DNA of 6,551 nucleotides from an uncultured Oscillospiraceae bacterium (lineage in GTDB: Bacteria; Bacillota; Clostridia; Oscillospirales; Oscillospiraceae): the NCBI GenBank assembly GCA_934668285.1, contig CAKUNB010000091.1, forward strand, positions 1-6,551, written 5' to 3'. The translations under genes were made by a program, and so were the position numbers. Position 1 is the stretch's first letter, and each line of letters opens with the position of its first letter. This document shows positions 5,721-6,551 of this stretch, piece after piece. The notes beneath the pieces were generated by a model. It saw nothing but the letters and a program-made list of their open reading frames with translations, ran no database searches and was not told where the DNA came from.

Positions 5721-6401
5721 ATGAAATTTCAAACGATTTTCCTCGATCTGGACGATACCATTCTGGACTTCGGTGCGGCCGAGCGCACCGCCATCAGCAG
5801 GACCTTTCGGGACATCGGCTTGGAGCCGACGGAGGCGCTTCTGGCGCGCTACCGCACGCTCAACGAGGCGCAGTGGGAGGCCTTCGAGCGCGGTGAGCTG
5901 ACGCGGGAGCAGGTGCTGCTGCGGCGCTTTGAGCTGCTGTTCGCGGAGCTGGGCGTGCACTATGACGTAGAGGCCACGGAGGATCGCTACCGCGGCTATC
6001 TGGGGCAGGGACACTACTTTGTGGACGGCGCGCCGGAGCTGCTGGACTACCTTTCGCCGAAATACGACCTCTATCTGGCCTCCAACGGCGTGGCCGAGAC
6101 GCAGTATTCCCGCCTCGAGAGCGCCGGTATTTCGCACTATTTCAAGGAGATCTTCATTTCCGAAACCACCGGACACCACAAGCCTGAGCGGGCGTATTTT
6201 GAATACTGCTTCGCGCGGATTCCGAATTTCGATCCGGCGCGGGCGCTGATCATCGGCGACAGCCTCACGAGCGACATCCGCGGCGGCCACAACGCAGGCA
6301 TTCACACCTGCTGGTTCAACCCCCGCCGTAAGCCGCAGAATCCAGAAATCCCACCCGATTTCGAGATTCACCGCCTCGACGAGCTGAAGGAGATTCTCTG
6401 A
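5721..6401 (+). CDS. HAD-superfamily hydrolase, YjjG family noncanonical pyrimidine nucleotidase
   Basis: This 226-residue cytoplasmic phosphatase has all four HAD motifs: I, FLDLDDT (7-13) with nucleophile Asp9 and acid/base Asp11; II, SNG (121-123); III, Lys154 in HHKPE; IV, GDSLTSD (179-185) with Asp180 and Asp185 for Mg2+. Residues about 18-95 form the helical cap. The signature SNGVAETQYSRLESAGI, the ending GGHNAGIHTCWFNPRR and the overall length fit the YjjG/YfnB group, which dephosphorylates nucleoside monophosphates including noncanonical pyrimidines (house-cleaning). The substrate for this protein is inferred from family. The start at 5721 is preferred: GGAGAG (5711-5716) sits 4 nt before it, while the ATG at 5709 has no ribosome binding site and would itself contain that GGAG. 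It follows tex by 18 bp and is probably co-transcribed. No strong terminator follows. Confidence 0.92.
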   Translation: MKFQTIFLDLDDTILDFGAAERTAISRTFRDIGLEPTEALLARYRTLNEAQWEAFERGELTREQVLLRRFELLFAELGVHYDVEATEDRYRGYLGQGHYFVDGAPELLDYLSPKYDLYLASNGVAETQYSRLESAGISHYFKEIFISETTGHHKPERAYFEYCFARIPNFDPARALIIGDSLTSDIRGGHNAGIHTCWFNPRRKPQNPEIPPDFEIHRLDELKEIL

Positions 6402-6434
6402 GCGAAAAGAATTGCGATTTTTTCAAAATTTGTC

Positions 6435-6462
6435 TTGACTTTTTCACAAATCTGCATATAAT
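6435..6462 (+). promoter_or_regulatory. Strong sigma-A promoter for tRNA-Gln
   Basis: TTGACT (6435-6440; 5 of 6) and a perfect TATAAT (6457-6462) are separated by 16 bp in an A/T-rich stretch. The predicted start near 6469 would leave a 5' leader of about 24 nt before the tRNA. This is the best promoter in the window, as expected for a stable-RNA gene. Confidence 0.85.
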
Positions 6463-6492
6463 TAAATATGCGTTTTGTGACGCCAACCGAAT

Positions 6493-6551
6493 AGGGGATT
6501 TGTGTAACGGTAGCACACCGGACTCTGACTCCGTTTGCGGGGGTTCGAATC
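6493..6551 (+). tRNA. tRNA-Gln (anticodon CUG), 3' end cut by window edge
   Basis: The acceptor 5' strand is 6493-6499 (AGGGGAT). The D arm GTGT (6502-6505) / GCAC (6513-6516) encloses a 7-nt loop with GG. The anticodon arm has stem 6518-6522 / 6530-6534, loop CTCTGAC (6523-6529) and anticodon CTG (6525-6527), which reads the Gln codon CAG. A 4-nt variable region follows, then GGGGG (6539-6543) and the start of the T loop TTCGAAT. The window ends at about tRNA position 61, so the 3' T-stem strand and acceptor 3' strand cannot be checked. Pair 27-43 is a C.U mismatch and 15/48 is A/C, both slightly unusual; the other visible pairs are sound. Confidence 0.92.

Noticed and set aside
6428..6451. 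ATTTGT/ACAAAT inverted repeat around the tRNA promoter -35 box as an operator
   Set aside because: It is a 6-bp match with a 12-bp gap in A/T-rich DNA, easily accidental, and stable-RNA promoters are rarely controlled this way.

Overview
The window looks like chromosome from a fairly GC-rich member of the Clostridia, in the style of gut Oscillospiraceae or Ruminococcaceae. The grounds are strong AGGAGG-type ribosome binding sites, consensus sigma-A promoters, GC-rich codon use, a Gram-positive-style signal peptide, and a gene set (PgsA-like enzyme, two-component pair, Tex, YjjG-type HAD phosphatase, tRNA-Gln) of that kind. This assignment is inference from composition and gene style, not a database match. 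There is no phage, CRISPR array, insertion sequence or defence locus.

Left part, minus strand. Reading leftward from about 1700 there is a weak candidate promoter, a roughly 170-bp palindromic interspersed repeat (1470-1640), a CDP-alcohol phosphatidyltransferase (1425-838) and a 62-residue zinc-ribbon protein (841-653). The last two overlap by ATGA. A strong intrinsic terminator (613-646) closes this unit. A separate extended -10 promoter (522-550) then drives a secreted 2',3'-cyclic-nucleotide phosphodiesterase/5'-nucleotidase-type enzyme, which starts at 466 and runs off the left edge. Its short leader carries a perfect 8-bp stem-loop.

Right part, plus strand. A clear promoter (1731-1759) starts an OmpR/PhoB-family response regulator gene (1782-2462), which overlaps a sensor histidine kinase gene (2452-3477) by 11 bp. 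After 62 bp without a convincing terminator comes tex (3540-5702), and 18 bp after that a YjjG-family HAD nucleotidase (5721-6401). A near-consensus promoter (6435-6462) then drives a tRNA-Gln(CUG), cut by the right edge at about position 61 of the tRNA.

The two halves diverge from the 356-bp gap 1426-1781. That gap holds the palindromic repeat, both candidate promoters, and a direct repeat of ATCAACTGGG with an 11-bp period. The direct repeat sits exactly where the -35 box of the leftward promoter should be, 10 bp from its -10 box. This is the geometry of sites bound by PhoB/OmpR-type regulators, and such a regulator is encoded next door. The most testable idea here is that the two-component system controls the adjacent membrane-lipid gene. 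Otherwise the window is ordinary housekeeping chromosome, and I do not see a clearly undescribed system.
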